Assembly: GCF_014647755.1 (NCBI RefSeq)
Contig: NZ_BMPU01000002.1
Location: 186,001-250,000 of the forward strand
Direction: 5' to 3'
Origin: Porphyromonas pasteri
Lineage (GTDB): Bacteria; Bacteroidota; Bacteroidia; Bacteroidales; Porphyromonadaceae
Length of the DNA: 64,000 nucleotides
A program made the position numbers and the translations under genes. This document shows positions 16,515 to 25,023 of this stretch, one piece after another. Each line of letters starts with the position of its first letter. Position 1 is the first letter of the stretch. The notes below the pieces were generated by a model. That model was not told where the DNA came from and did not search any database. It saw nothing but the letters and a program-made list of their open reading frames with translations.

Positions 16515-18530
16515 TCATAGTGTGTATTCGATCTTGACCTTGGCGTGGGCGCCAGGCATAGGGTAGGAGCGCACGACCTCGTACTGCTGGTCGAAGATGT
16601 TGCTTACTTCAGCCGTCAGGCGTAGGCTGTGGCCACGGAGAGAGAAGGGGCGAGATAGTGTAAGGTCGCTGGTGTACCAGGGGCGGATATAGTTCTCGCG
16701 GATGTTGGCACTGGCATCATAGCGCTCGCCCGTGTAGATGAAGCTGTAGTTCAGCTCCCAGCCACGCCAGCCGAGGGTGACGATGGCTGATCCGCTGTGC
16801 CAAGGGATATAGGGTATCTGTCCTCCATAGTAGCTGTCGGAGGGATCGGTGAGGTCTTGGGCCTTCTGATAGGTATAGGTGAGGCGTGTCGAGGCGGTGA
16901 CGGCACCCAGCAGCCACTGCGTCTCGAGGGCGAGGTCGATACCGCGGATGCGGACGTGCCCGAGGTTGACCATCGTCCACTGGAACTGGTTCGAGGTCGG
17001 CATGGCGATGATCTTGTCATCGACATAGTTCAGATAGCCATCTGCCTGCACCTCCATACGGCGCAGGGCTCCGTGCTGGAAGGCCTTCGTGTAGACCACG
17101 CCGAGGTCGTACTGCGTGGTGTACTCGGGGCGGAGGTACTTATTCCCGATGAAGGTATAGTACAGGTCGTTGAAGGTCGGCATACGGAAGATCCGCTTGT
17201 AGAAGCCGCGCAGGCTGAGGTAGTGCTGACTCAGGGGCTTGTAGCTGGCGATGAGGGTGGGTGTCCACTCGCTCTTCTCAGGGGCTTGGCCGTCCTTGGC
17301 CTTCGTCCAGTCGTGGACGTAGGTGTGAAGGAGGCTGGCCTGTGCCTTCAGCCCGCCATGGCTGTAGTCGGCAGCCGCTGCGGTGAGGAGTGTGAGGCGG
17401 GTGGGGTAGGCGAAGGCGTAGAGGTCGGCCGTGAGGCTATTGTACTGCGCATCGGAGGCCAGTGCCACGCGCCAGTCGTCGCCGAGGCTGAGCTGGTGGG
17501 CGGTGGAGAGATAGCCCTCCTGCTGGTGGTAGTGATTGTCGACGTACATCGTCGTCACATCCAGCCGTGGGTCGGAGAGGTAGTGGAGGTAGTCGTAGGC
17601 GTACTTCGCATTCGCCAGCAGGGTGTACTGCCCGAAGGTCTTGCGCAGTGTACCCTGCGCCATCACGTCGGTATCCCACTGACGGTCCTCATGCTTGAAC
17701 TTCCCCGGCTCTTCGCGCACGAAGGCTCCGGGGTAGCCACGCTCCGAGCGATAGAGATAAGCCTTGGCGCGCCACTCACCTTCGTCAAGTCGTCCGAAGA
17801 GCCCCGTCTCGAGGCGCAGGGAGTGGACGTCGCCATTGTGGCGAACGGACGTCGTGTCGTAGCCGTCCTTCTTCTTGTAGGAGAAGCGGTAGCGCCCCGA
17901 GGTATAGAGGTATTCGCCACTCATCGAGAGGTCGAGGGTGGGGGAGAGGCGCTGCTCGTAGAGGAGGGAGGGATTGATGGTGGAGAAGGAGCCTGCCTTG
18001 AGAGCGGCCTTGAGATTGGTCCTACGCTGGGTGGCGAAGGTAGGGCGGCGCGTCGTCATGTAGAGCGCGGCTGCCGAGGAGAAGCTCTTCGCAGGCTGGA
18101 GGATGGTGCTACGCTGACCATTATATATGGAGACGGTCTCCATATTGTCGAGGGAGAAGCGTCCGAGGTCTATCTGCCCGTTCTGCGCATTGCCCAGTTG
18201 CAGGCCATCATAGAAGACCCCCACGTGCTGGGAGCCCATACTGCGCACGTTCACCGTCTTCAGCCCCCCGATGCCGCCGTAGTCCTTGATCTGGACACCT
18301 GCGAAGTAGCGTAAGGCATCAGCTACGCTCACGGCACTAAGGCGCTGGAGGTCGCGCCCGCCCAAGACTTGTGCGGGTATGACATCCTTCGGGATCAAGC
18401 GCTCCGTGACGACCACGCCCTCGAGGACGTGGATACTGTCAATATGCCCAGCAGCCCAAGCCTTGGTCAGGGGAAGGAGCAGGAGGCACAAGAGCAGGAG
18501 CGCACGCTGTCTGCTATGATGAAGTTTCAT
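16515..18530 (-). CDS. BtuB-like TonB-dependent outer-membrane receptor
   Basis: A 671-residue receptor with a signal peptide ending AWA. The plug runs from about residue 40 (VVVTERLIPKDVIPAQ, SVADALRYFAGVQIKDYGG, VNVRSMGSQHVGVFYDGLQL), and the barrel ends with IFDQQYEVVRSYPMPG and a terminal EYTL. Size and plug sequence fit small TonB receptors for cobalamin/siderophore-type ligands. It heads a reverse-strand run followed by BtuG-like propellers, which is the reason for the cobalamin-type call. A TACCTTTG promoter element lies 74 bp upstream. I looked for a cobalamin riboswitch between 18531 and 19397 and found none, which weakens the corrinoid assignment. Confidence 0.82.
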   Translation of the reverse strand: MKLHHSRQRALLLLCLLLLPLTKAWAAGHIDSIHVLEGVVVTERLIPKDVIPAQVLGGRDLQRLSAVSVADALRYFAGVQIKDYGGIGGLKTVNVRSMGSQHVGVFYDGLQLGNAQNGQIDLGRFSLDNMETVSIYNGQRSTILQPAKSFSSAAALYMTTRRPTFATQRRTNLKAALKAGSFSTINPSLLYEQRLSPTLDLSMSGEYLYTSGRYRFSYKKKDGYDTTSVRHNGDVHSLRLETGLFGRLDEGEWRAKAYLYRSERGYPGAFVREEPGKFKHEDRQWDTDVMAQGTLRKTFGQYTLLANAKYAYDYLHYLSDPRLDVTTMYVDNHYHQQEGYLSTAHQLSLGDDWRVALASDAQYNSLTADLYAFAYPTRLTLLTAAAADYSHGGLKAQASLLHTYVHDWTKAKDGQAPEKSEWTPTLIASYKPLSQHYLSLRGFYKRIFRMPTFNDLYYTFIGNKYLRPEYTTQYDLGVVYTKAFQHGALRRMEVQADGYLNYVDDKIIAMPTSNQFQWTMVNLGHVRIRGIDLALETQWLLGAVTASTRLTYTYQKAQDLTDPSDSYYGGQIPYIPWHSGSAIVTLGWRGWELNYSFIYTGERYDASANIRENYIRPWYTSDLTLSRPFSLRGHSLRLTAEVSNIFDQQYEVVRSYPMPGAHAKVKIEYTL

Positions 18531-18603
18531 TAAGTCGGTTTCAGTTAGTAGTCAGAGGGGGAGCTTGTTATGGTAGCGTCTCTCTGACACCAGCTATTGA
18601 GTA

Positions 18604-18611
18604 CAAAGGTA
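18604..18611 (-). promoter_or_regulatory. Candidate -7 promoter element of the BtuB-like locus
   Basis: CAAAGGTA on the forward strand is TACCTTTG on the reverse strand, identical to elements before the genes at 37568 (reverse), 45655 and 56464 (forward). It is 74 bp upstream of the receptor start. A second TAACTTTG at 18726-18733 is the repeat-flank element. Confidence 0.55.
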
Positions 18612-18806
18612 AGGCTTTTGGTGGGCTTGCCCGCGAACGTGATGATGCGAGGGCTGACGGTCAATCTCGCCAGCTGCGCCAGCCGTTGGCTCACGAAGCG
18701 CCTAAAGACGGGGCTACTTTGCTATCAAAGTTAGCCTTTTCAGCGGGGAGTGCAGCGGGGGGGCAAGATCGGTGAGGATGCCGTCTTGGGGAAGGGGGGT
18801 GGTGTG

Positions 18807-19107
18807 AACCTATATTGGTCGGCGGGCTGACCTATATAGGTCGTCATCGCGACCTATATAGCTTCGTCGTCGGAGCAATATAGGTCAGCCCGCCGACCTA
18901 TATAGGTCGATTTATCTCCCTGTAGTGGGGTGGTGCAAGCGTCGTCTATCATAGGTATAGCTATAGCGAAAAGCAGTCACGACAAGAAGGGGGGGGATGC
19001 GAACCAGTACTGGTCACCGACGTGACCAGTACTGGTAACAGATATCAACCACTACTACTTCGCGCTGCGACCAGTACTGGTCAGACGAGTGACCAGTACT
19101 GGTTACT
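18807..19107 (-). repeat. Compound iteron repeat, copy D
   Basis: Array 1 spans 18807-18908 and array 2 spans 19002-19104, each with five units at 22/23 bp as in copy B. The linker between them is a few bases shorter. Array 1 units read AACCTATATTGGTC, GACCTATATAGGTC, GACCTATATAGCTT (degenerate centre), GAGCAATATAGGTC and GACCTATATAGGTC. The left flank (about 18682-18806) matches that of copy C and holds the TAACTTTG element at 18726-18733 (reverse strand). The copy lies between the divergent btuB-like and glycogen synthase genes. No gene is visible in 18531-19397. Confidence 0.92.
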
Positions 19108-19316
19108 TTTCCGCCTTCGTAGGCTCTTGAGAAAGAGCACGATACGAAGTACCTCTTGCGAGTCGTGAGAAGTAGCTCAAGTGATGGGTGCTCTTCGTGC
19201 TGATGGCACTGGTGTAGAGCGCGTTGCGCACGATAGGGTAGGGTGCTCCCCGTGGGTGGGTTGGGGCTTGCTAAGGAAATGTAAAAAGGAGATGTGGTAA
19301 TTTGGGGGCGAATGCT

Positions 19317-19324
19317 TAACTTTG
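19317..19324 (+). promoter_or_regulatory. Candidate -7 promoter element of glycogen synthase
   Basis: TAACTTTG matches TAnnTTTG and lies 73 bp upstream of the start at 19398. The TTTG at 19301-19304 is too close (12 bp) to be a good -33 element. Confidence 0.45.
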
Positions 19325-19397
19325 AGACAAAGGTTACAGCCTGGCTGGCTGGGACCTCACGGCAAGATACATTCATTACCTTCACTGTACTACGATT

Positions 19398-21020
19398 ATG
19401 ATCCTCGAGACCAGTTGGGAAGTCTGCAATAAGATGGGAGGGATCTATACCGTCCTCTCCTCACGTGCAGACGTGATGACCCAGCACCACCCCGCACAGG
19501 TATGCTTTATCGGGCCACTCCTCGCCGACGAAGGTGCGGCGTTGCCCCTTGACTTCACCCCCGGAGATATCCCCGAGCTCCAAGGCTGGCTGCGAGAGGT
19601 CCTCCCGAGCCTCGGTCTGCGTGTCGTAGCAGGCCGCTGGGGTATCGAGGGTGAGCCCCCCGTACTCCTCGTGGACTTCAAGCCCCTGTGGAGGGAGAAG
19701 GATGATCTCTACTTCGAGCTGTGGAAGGCCTATGGCCTCGAGAGCGACAAGGGCTATGGGGACTATGACGAGAGCAGTCTCTTCAGTATCGCCGCCGCAC
19801 GCCTCATGGCCAGTATCGCCGCCTGGCGCAGCGATGAGCGTACCATCGCTATCTTCAACGAGTGGCAGACCGCCATGGGTCTCCTCTACCTGCGACAGCA
19901 AGCCCCCAGCGTCCGCACGCTCTTCATCACCCACGCCACGACCGTCGGCCGCTCTATCGCAGGGAATGACAAGGAACTCTACACCTATATGGATGCCTAT
20001 GATGGCGACCAGATGGCACGCGAGCTCGGTGTCGAAGCCAAGCACGAGGTAGAGAAGCTCGCCGCGCACAAGGCTGACGTCTTCGCTACCGTCAGCAAGC
20101 TCACCGCCCGCGAAGCCAAGCAGCTCCTCGGGCGCGAACCCGTCGTCTTGCCCAATGGCTTCCACGTCGGGACCTCCCCCCTCGCTGCCCCCATGCTCTC
20201 GAAGCGCCGTAAGTCACGCCGTCTCCTTGCTACTGTGGCTTCGCGCCTCTACGGGCAGCACATCGATCCTGCACGCTCCTTCTTCATCTCTCTCGGCGGG
20301 CGCTATGAGTACCGCAATAAGGGGATCGACCTCTTCATCGAGTCCCTGCACCACTTCGCCGAGAGCTATACGGGTGACTGCGACATCGTGGCCTTCCTCC
20401 TCGTGCCTGCATGGCAGGCTGGCCCCCGTGCCGACCTGCAGTACCTCCTCTCACATCCGCAGGACGAGCAGGAGAGCCCCCTGCAGTACCCTATGCTCAG
20501 CCACTGGCTGTACAATACCGAGCATGACCGTGCCGTCTGCCACATCCGTCATCGTGGCCTCGACCGCACCGACCGCCGTGTGAAGGTCGTCTTCGTGCCC
20601 TGCTACCTCAATGGGCTCGACGGTATCCTCGATCAGAGCTACTACGACCTCCTCGTGGGTATGGACCTGACCATCTACCCCAGCTACTACGAGCCCTGGG
20701 GCTATACGCCGCTGGAGAGTGTGCGCTATGGCGTGCCTACGATCACGACGACGCTGGCGGGCTTCGGCCTGTGGGCTGAGGAAGAGCAGACGAAGAAGCC
20801 CTTCGCCTCCGCCCCTCACAAGCCCGTGCATATCGTCGAGCGCACGGATACCAACATCCCCGAGACCATCGAGGCGATCTCCCGTCTCATCGGCGAGCAG
20901 CTTGCACTGACGCCCGACGAGCAGAAGGCCCAGCGCAAGAAAGCCTACGAGCTGGCGCGCTGTGCTGACTGGAAGCTCTTCTATCAGCACTACGAGGACG
21001 CCTACGCCCTCATGCCGTAG
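19398..21020 (+). CDS. Glycogen synthase, GT3-type glycosyltransferase
   Basis: A 540-residue enzyme. It begins MILETSWEVCNKMGGIYTVL, the hallmark of GT3 (animal/fungal-type) glycogen synthases, which Bacteroidota use instead of the GT5 bacterial enzyme. Further landmarks are NEWQTAMGLLYLR, THATTVGRSIAGNDKELY, ATVSKLTAREAKQLLGREP and, in the sugar-nucleotide domain, YYEPWGYTPLESVRYGVPT near residue 430. It extends alpha-1,4-glucan from UDP- or ADP-glucose in the cytosol. Relatives usually have about ten more residues before the ILETSWE motif; the frame is open upstream to 19323 but has no ATG, so a non-ATG start is possible. Confidence 0.9.
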   Translation: MILETSWEVCNKMGGIYTVLSSRADVMTQHHPAQVCFIGPLLADEGAALPLDFTPGDIPELQGWLREVLPSLGLRVVAGRWGIEGEPPVLLVDFKPLWREKDDLYFELWKAYGLESDKGYGDYDESSLFSIAAARLMASIAAWRSDERTIAIFNEWQTAMGLLYLRQQAPSVRTLFITHATTVGRSIAGNDKELYTYMDAYDGDQMARELGVEAKHEVEKLAAHKADVFATVSKLTAREAKQLLGREPVVLPNGFHVGTSPLAAPMLSKRRKSRRLLATVASRLYGQHIDPARSFFISLGGRYEYRNKGIDLFIESLHHFAESYTGDCDIVAFLLVPAWQAGPRADLQYLLSHPQDEQESPLQYPMLSHWLYNTEHDRAVCHIRHRGLDRTDRRVKVVFVPCYLNGLDGILDQSYYDLLVGMDLTIYPSYYEPWGYTPLESVRYGVPTITTTLAGFGLWAEEEQTKKPFASAPHKPVHIVERTDTNIPETIEAISRLIGEQLALTPDEQKAQRKKAYELARCADWKLFYQHYEDAYALMP

Positions 21021-21113
21021 CCTATACCTATTATATATAAGGAACTGGGCGCGTGCGCACGCGATAGAACGCGGGGAGGGCGCTGCTTATGTTACTTCTT
21101 CAAAGAGAATACA

Positions 21114-21122
21114 TATCTTTGC
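21114..21122 (+). promoter_or_regulatory. Candidate -7 promoter element of the S4-protein operon
   Basis: TATCTTTGC is a full match to TAnnTTTGC and sits 22 bp upstream of the start at 21144. It would give a very short leader. Confidence 0.5.
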
Positions 21123-21143
21123 TGTAATTATATACGACAAAGC

Positions 21144-21563
21144 ATGGGAGAAGTACGCGTCGATAAGTGGCTCTGGGCCGTCCGCATATTCAAGACCCGT
21201 TCGCTGGCCACAGACGCGTGCAAGAAAGGGCGTGTCAGCATCGGCGGGGTGACAGTCAAGCCCTCACGTACCCTCCAGCGAGGTGACATCGTCTCGGTGC
21301 GTAAGCCTCCGGTCGAATACTCCTTTCGAGTGGTAGAGCTCCTCGCGAGCCGTGTCGGCGCTAAGCGTGTGCCTGAGTTTATGGAGAACGTCACGCCCGC
21401 CGCACAGTATGAGCTGCTCGAGCTGCAGCGTATCTCGGGCTTCGTCGATCGAGCTAAGGGTCTTGGGCGTCCTACGAAGAAGGATCGCCGCGATCTGGAT
21501 CAGTTCGCCGAGGATATGCCTGAGGATCTCGACCTCTTCGACTGGGATGAGGACTGGGATTAG
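21144..21563 (+). CDS. S4-domain RNA-binding protein (Hsp15-like)
   Basis: A 139-residue protein. The N-terminal 60 residues are an S4 RNA-binding fold (RVDKWLWAVRIFKTRSLAT, then VSIGGVTVKPSRTLQRGD), as in Hsp15/HslR, which rescues nascent-chain-bearing 50S subunits in E. coli. The C-terminus is very acidic (DMPEDLDLFDWDEDWD), a tail seen in Bacteroidota members. It precedes the PqqD-type gene by 41 bp and may share its transcript, though the functional link is unclear. Family assignment is firm; exact role is inferred. Confidence 0.88.
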   Translation: MGEVRVDKWLWAVRIFKTRSLATDACKKGRVSIGGVTVKPSRTLQRGDIVSVRKPPVEYSFRVVELLASRVGAKRVPEFMENVTPAAQYELLELQRISGFVDRAKGLGRPTKKDRRDLDQFAEDMPEDLDLFDWDEDWD

Positions 21564-21604
21564 CTACCCCTACAGACGACTAAATGACAAACGTATCACA
21601 GATA

Positions 21605-21871
21605 ATGAGAATTAAAGACCACATCTCTCTACGTAAGATTGCGGATGAGTACATCATGATCGCAGGCTCGGGAGATAGCTTGGACTACACGCAGGCGGTG
21701 AGCCTCAACGATAGTGCAGCCTACCTCATCGAGAGCGTGCGTGAGCGCGACTTCACCCTTGAGGACTGGGTCGAGCTACTCACCGACCGCTATGAAGTGA
21801 GCCAGGAGCAGGCACGTGCAGACGTCGAGCTCCTTTCGCAAATGCTCAAAGAGGCCGGGATCATCTGTTGA
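21605..21871 (+). CDS. PqqD family protein (RiPP recognition element type)
   Basis: An 88-residue PqqD-like protein. The start MRIKDHISLRKIADEY fits the family length; an in-frame ATG at 21584 would add seven residues. The fold is visible as an N-terminal beta segment (ISLRKIADEYIMIAG), the SLNDSAAYLIES helix characteristic of PqqD, and a C-terminal helix (DVELLSQMLKEAGII). PqqD-type domains bind peptide substrates of modifying enzymes. The gene overlaps the next gene and begins a tightly coupled trio with a nucleotidyltransferase-like protein and an ABC exporter. No precursor peptide gene was recognised nearby. Confidence 0.88.
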   Translation: MRIKDHISLRKIADEYIMIAGSGDSLDYTQAVSLNDSAAYLIESVRERDFTLEDWVELLTDRYEVSQEQARADVELLSQMLKEAGIIC

Positions 21872-23010
21872 GCCAAATAGCCCCGCTCTCGCATGATGAG
21901 GAGCTATTCCTCAAGCTCCTGAGCTGTGCCCTACACTCAGAGCTCCCCGAGGCTCGTGACTTCACGGGTCTGGAGGAAGCGTCGTGGCGTAGGATCCACC
22001 GCTTAGCGACATCGCATGCAGTGCCGGCCTTCGTCGGGGACCGTATACTTACCCTGCCGAAGGAAGCCCTGCCCAACCGCGACATGCGCCTGATGATCTT
22101 CTCCGAGATCGAGCTCACACGGCGGGGTAATGCCTATCTAACCAAAGCCTTAGGCCAGCTACAGAAGACCTACGAAGCCGCAGGCCTGCCCTTCATCTTA
22201 CTCAAGGGGCTGAGTCTTGGCTGCTTCTATCCCGATGCCGCACTCCGCTCTGGAGGCGACTTGGATGTCCTCTTCTATTCGGATGCCGACTACGAGCGGG
22301 GCAATGAGCTCCTGCGCAAGGCCGGTCACAAGCTCCACGATGACTCCGAGGTGCGCTATGGCCATACGGCCTTCACCTACGGTCGTACCATCGTGGAGAA
22401 CCACGCTCGTGCCGTCTTCTTCGACCACAAGCGCCACAATAGACACTTCGATGCCCTCGTCCAAGAGGCTATCAGCAGTGGGAGTCTCATCACCCAGCAC
22501 CATGGGGACTACACCATCAAGACGCTCCCCCACGAGCTGAATGTCGTCTATATCTTCATCCATCTCTTCTTCCATTGGCTTCACTGGGGCGTTGGCTTCC
22601 GTCAGTACAGCGACTGGCTGCTGATGATGACTAAGCTCAAGGGCCAGCTCGACGAAGAGAAGATCCTCAGCATGGCGAAGGATCTCGACATCCTCTACCC
22701 CATGCAGCTCTTCGCGCAGGCCGCTATCCGCTACCTGCGTGTCTCGCCGGAGATCTTCCCCTTCCCCCTGCTGCTTCAGGACGATCCGCACACCGAGCAG
22801 ATCATCCGTGACGTGATGCATAGTGGGAACTTCGGCTTCGCCCAGCGCCCTATTAAGGCGCAGAATAAGTGGGTGACCAACTGGCGTAAGTTCCGCTTCA
22901 AGACGCGCCGCTCACGTCAACTCTACGCCATCACGCCGACCCATGCCTCGCGCATCATCTGGGGCTCTGTCTTTGGGCACCTCATGCTCATGATCCGTCG
23001 GCGGAGATGA
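21868..23010 (+). CDS. Nucleotidyltransferase family protein (NTP_transf_5 type)
   Basis: A 380-residue protein starting at a TTG (21868) that overlaps the PqqD stop codon; the first in-frame ATG is about 70 residues in and would remove conserved sequence, so TTG is preferred. The core is GLPFILLKGLSLGCFYPDAALRSGGDLDVLFYSD, with the G-G-D-L-D metal-binding pair of the nucleotidyltransferase fold, and later HELNVVYIFIHLFFHWLHWGVGFRQYSDW. Its stop overlaps the ABC gene start (ATGA). These proteins recur beside PqqD-type and ABC-exporter genes in Bacteroidota; the substrate (peptide, lipid or other) is unknown. Confidence 0.85.
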   Translation: MSQIAPLSHDEELFLKLLSCALHSELPEARDFTGLEEASWRRIHRLATSHAVPAFVGDRILTLPKEALPNRDMRLMIFSEIELTRRGNAYLTKALGQLQKTYEAAGLPFILLKGLSLGCFYPDAALRSGGDLDVLFYSDADYERGNELLRKAGHKLHDDSEVRYGHTAFTYGRTIVENHARAVFFDHKRHNRHFDALVQEAISSGSLITQHHGDYTIKTLPHELNVVYIFIHLFFHWLHWGVGFRQYSDWLLMMTKLKGQLDEEKILSMAKDLDILYPMQLFAQAAIRYLRVSPEIFPFPLLLQDDPHTEQIIRDVMHSGNFGFAQRPIKAQNKWVTNWRKFRFKTRRSRQLYAITPTHASRIIWGSVFGHLMLMIRRRR

Positions 23011-24617
23011 TCGACCTCGTACGCTTCATACTTAGAGGACATAAGTGGGGCATCCTGCTGATCCTCCTCTTTGGCTTGGGGACCGTCTCCACCAACCTGA
23101 TCTTCATCTGGCTATCGAAGTGCGTCATTGATATCGCCGCACACCAGCGCGGTGGCTCCATACACACCTATTCGGTAGCGCTCATCCTCACACTCGCTCT
23201 GCAGGTCCTCTGCCGAGTCATCACCGTCCGTCTCTCGAACTATACCGCTGCACGCATGAGCAATGCCGTGCAGTCGAAGGTCTTTGCACACCTGCTCTAC
23301 ACGCGCTGGTCACATCTCGGGCAGATGCACAGCGGTGATATGGTCGTGCGCATGCTCAAGGACACCGATAGCCTCGTCGCCCTCTTCGTCACGTCCCTGC
23401 CGTCGGCTCTCATCGCCTTAGCACAGCTCATCGGCGCTCTCTGTCTCCTGTATTACTTCAGCCCTCCGCTGGCTCTTATCCTCGGTGTGGGGATGCCGCT
23501 GCTCGCAGTCTTCAGCAAGGTCTACTACAAGCGCATGCGTCGCTACACCGATGAGATGAAGCAGTCGGAGAGCGAGATCACGGCGCACATCCAGGAGTCG
23601 CTGCTGAACCAGACCGTCATCCGTACCTTCGAGCACCAAGCCTCCTCCATCGACCATCTGGCGATGCGCCAAGGGCAGTACCTCGGTGCGGTGAAGCGCC
23701 AGACCTTCGTCTCGGTCTTCGCGAACCTCATCATGCAGGGAGCCTTCTCGTGTGGCTACCTCGTGGCCTTCCTTTGGAGTGCTCGCGGGCTGTATGGTGG
23801 CACGATCTCCTTCGGACTTATGACGTCGTTCCTCCAGCTCGTGGCACGCATCCAGAGTCCGCTGACGACGCTTATCAGCCTCCTGCCGACACTTATCTCT
23901 GCGAAGAGCTCGCTGGATCGTCTGGCGCATCTCCTCGAGTTCAAGACCGAGCAGATCGGTCGCAGTGTCCAGCTCACCAGCCCTATCCGCCTCGCTGTCG
24001 AGGATATGGGCTTCCACTATCCCGACGGCGAAGAGTGGATCTACCGCCACTTCTCCCTCGAGGCTTCGACGGGCGAGATGGTGGCGCTTATGGGGCGTAC
24101 GGGCGCTGGGAAGACCACGCTCCTGCGTCTACTGCTCGGCCTTGTCGCGCCAGTCGAGGGGGCTATCCGCCTCTACTCGGGTGGCAGTAGCTATGTGGTG
24201 AGCGAGACGACGCGCTCCAACTTCGTCTATGTCCCGCAGGGCGGCTCGCTCTTCAGCGGGACGATCCGTGAGAATCTCCTCCTCGGCGATGAGTTCGCTA
24301 CGGAGGCCGACCTGCATAAGGTGCTGCATTTGGCTATCGCGGACTTCGTGCTCGAGCTACCGAAGGGCCTTGATACGACCATCGGTGAGCGCGGGCTGGG
24401 CCTCTCCGAAGGGCAGGCACAGCGTATCGCTATCGCTCGCGCGCTCCTTCGTCCTGGGCGTATCCTCCTCCTCGACGAAGCCACCTCGGCGCTTGACCAA
24501 GCCACGGAAGCGCAGTTCCTCAAGAACCTCCGTGAGCACGCCTCCGACCGCCTTATCATCTTCATCACCCACCATCCTGACGTCGCCGCGGCCTGTGACC
24601 GCACGCTACAGCTGTAG
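23007..24617 (+). CDS. ABC exporter, fused membrane and ATPase domains
   Basis: A 536-residue half-transporter. The N-terminal ~300 residues carry about six membrane helices (MIDLVRFILRGHKWGILLIL, LIALAQLIGALCLLYYF) of the type I exporter fold. The ATPase has Walker A GRTGAGKTT, a Q-loop, signature LSEGQAQR and Walker B ILLLDEATSALD, then a switch His in FITHHPD. It lacks an N-terminal peptidase domain, so any leader peptide would have to be cleaved elsewhere. It is translationally coupled to the nucleotidyltransferase-like gene and probably exports that pathway's product. Ligand unknown. Confidence 0.9.
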   Translation: MIDLVRFILRGHKWGILLILLFGLGTVSTNLIFIWLSKCVIDIAAHQRGGSIHTYSVALILTLALQVLCRVITVRLSNYTAARMSNAVQSKVFAHLLYTRWSHLGQMHSGDMVVRMLKDTDSLVALFVTSLPSALIALAQLIGALCLLYYFSPPLALILGVGMPLLAVFSKVYYKRMRRYTDEMKQSESEITAHIQESLLNQTVIRTFEHQASSIDHLAMRQGQYLGAVKRQTFVSVFANLIMQGAFSCGYLVAFLWSARGLYGGTISFGLMTSFLQLVARIQSPLTTLISLLPTLISAKSSLDRLAHLLEFKTEQIGRSVQLTSPIRLAVEDMGFHYPDGEEWIYRHFSLEASTGEMVALMGRTGAGKTTLLRLLLGLVAPVEGAIRLYSGGSSYVVSETTRSNFVYVPQGGSLFSGTIRENLLLGDEFATEADLHKVLHLAIADFVLELPKGLDTTIGERGLGLSEGQAQRIAIARALLRPGRILLLDEATSALDQATEAQFLKNLREHASDRLIIFITHHPDVAAACDRTLQL

Positions 24618-24688
24618 CAAGATGTCCGTTTCCCCACGTTAATTGTTTATACTACGGGGGAGCCTTACCCTCCCCTCAACGAATATTT

Positions 24689-25018
24689 ATGGAAGAAGAA
24701 TTAGAGAACGAATACCTCCGTATAGAGGAAGATATAGTAGCTGCACTACGCACCGTCTACGACCCCGAGATCCCCGTGAATGTCTACGACCTCGGGCTGA
24801 TCTACTGCGTGGAGCTCACCGATGAGAAGTTCGTCACCATCACGATGACCCTCACGGCACCCAACTGTCCCGCCGCCGACTTCATCCTCGAGGACGTGCG
24901 TATGAAGGTCGAGGACGTCGAGGGCGTCACGGGTGTCGAGATACAGCTCACCTTCGAGCCCGAGTGGAACAAGGATATGATGAGCGAAGAGGCGATGCTG
25001 GAGTTAGGCTTCCTTTAG
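24689..25018 (+). CDS. SufT-like (DUF59/MIP18) iron-sulfur assembly protein
   Basis: A 109-residue protein whose core is VYDPEIPVNVYDLGLIY followed by MTLTAPNCPAAD, the signature of the DUF59/MIP18 family (SufT, PaaD-like). Members help mature Fe-S proteins; the conserved Cys is present in TAPNC. It lies 71 bp after the ABC exporter and 5 bp before lpxH. Family call firm, role by homology. Confidence 0.92.
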   Translation: MEEELENEYLRIEEDIVAALRTVYDPEIPVNVYDLGLIYCVELTDEKFVTITMTLTAPNCPAADFILEDVRMKVEDVEGVTGVEIQLTFEPEWNKDMMSEEAMLELGFL

Positions 25019-25023
25019 TAGCG

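Noticed and set aside
18531-19397. Cobalamin riboswitch before the BtuB-like receptor
   Set aside because: Neither the B12 box nor the GAGCCGGAAGACCTGCC block is found on either strand of this interval.
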